Assembly: GCA_913060695.1 (NCBI GenBank)
Contig: CAJXUA010000015.1
Span: 1 to 64,000, forward strand
Reading direction: 5' to 3'
DNA length: 64,000 nucleotides
Origin: an uncultured Gammaproteobacteria bacterium
GTDB lineage: Bacteria; Pseudomonadota; Gammaproteobacteria; Pseudomonadales; Pseudohongiellaceae
Under the pieces are notes generated by a model. The model was not told where the DNA came from and did no database searches. It worked only from the letters and a program-made list of their open reading frames with translations. A program made the translations under genes and the position numbers. Within the stretch, counting starts at the first letter, position 1; every line of letters starts with the position of its first letter. This document shows, piece after piece, positions 63,595-64,000 of the stretch.

Positions 63595-64000
<406 letters not shown>

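Overview
The window reads as one continuous stretch of chromosome from a free-living, probably marine or aquatic gammaproteobacterium. Evidence: gene neighbourhoods typical of that class (tig-clpP-clpX-lon-hupB-ppiD; mltD-gloB-yafS-rnhA-dnaQ; cysI beside a DUF934 gene; TusA, YheU, TtcA, DUF2970, RapA, DjlA, QueF) and many REP-like palindromes in gene gaps that resemble those of Pseudomonas and its relatives. Base composition looks slightly GC-rich by eye. No phage, insertion sequence, CRISPR array or rRNA was seen. I could not identify the species.

Layout. 1-800: palindromes, a tRNA-Ser(GGA) gene and a structured non-coding element. 800-3650: minus-strand yadG-yadH-like ABC exporter with queF, then tRNA-Glu(UUC). 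3960-5600: two uncharacterised small genes and a dimeric-type dUTPase. 5600-12900: nfuA, metH, DUF2970, a tiny membrane protein, cysI and DUF934. 12900-20580: minus-strand train yafS-like methyltransferase, rnhA, dnaQ, nudC, sohB and an acuI-type reductase, divergent from gloB and mltD. 20580-29150: protein quality-control block ppiD, hupB, lon, clpX, clpP, tig, all on the minus strand. 29500-33050: mobA-like gene, a DUF6316 gene behind a long hairpin, and a GAF/HD-GYP phosphodiesterase.

33050-43500 is the most unusual part. It holds an alpha/beta hydrolase that has lost its catalytic residues, divergent from a DUF6502 gene with two matching 17-bp palindromes between them; a Gly/Gln-rich membrane-anchored protein; an outer-membrane barrel; a TPR plus beta-barrel protein resembling the Slam (type XI) outer-membrane translocon; and directly after it a 1665-residue exported protein with a FecR domain, a proline-rich stalk and five WGxW/barrel-like repeats. 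I read it as a candidate Slam-type secretion locus with a large repetitive non-lipidated cargo.

43500-64000 returns to housekeeping genes: msrB, alaA, pdxB, an xni-like nuclease, tusA, yheU, ttcA, fadB-like, a polysaccharide deacetylase, a Bax-like glucosaminidase, a bolA-family gene, a YlqF-type GTPase, rapA, an M16 presequence-protease-like peptidase, djlA, a lytic transglycosylase lipoprotein, and the C-terminal end of ligA running off the right edge.

REP-like palindromes cluster at 40-725, 53740-54120, 61590-61820 and 63330-63580. Several carry an identical 18-nt insert at exactly the same internal position, in otherwise different REP subtypes. This is the second notable pattern of the window.
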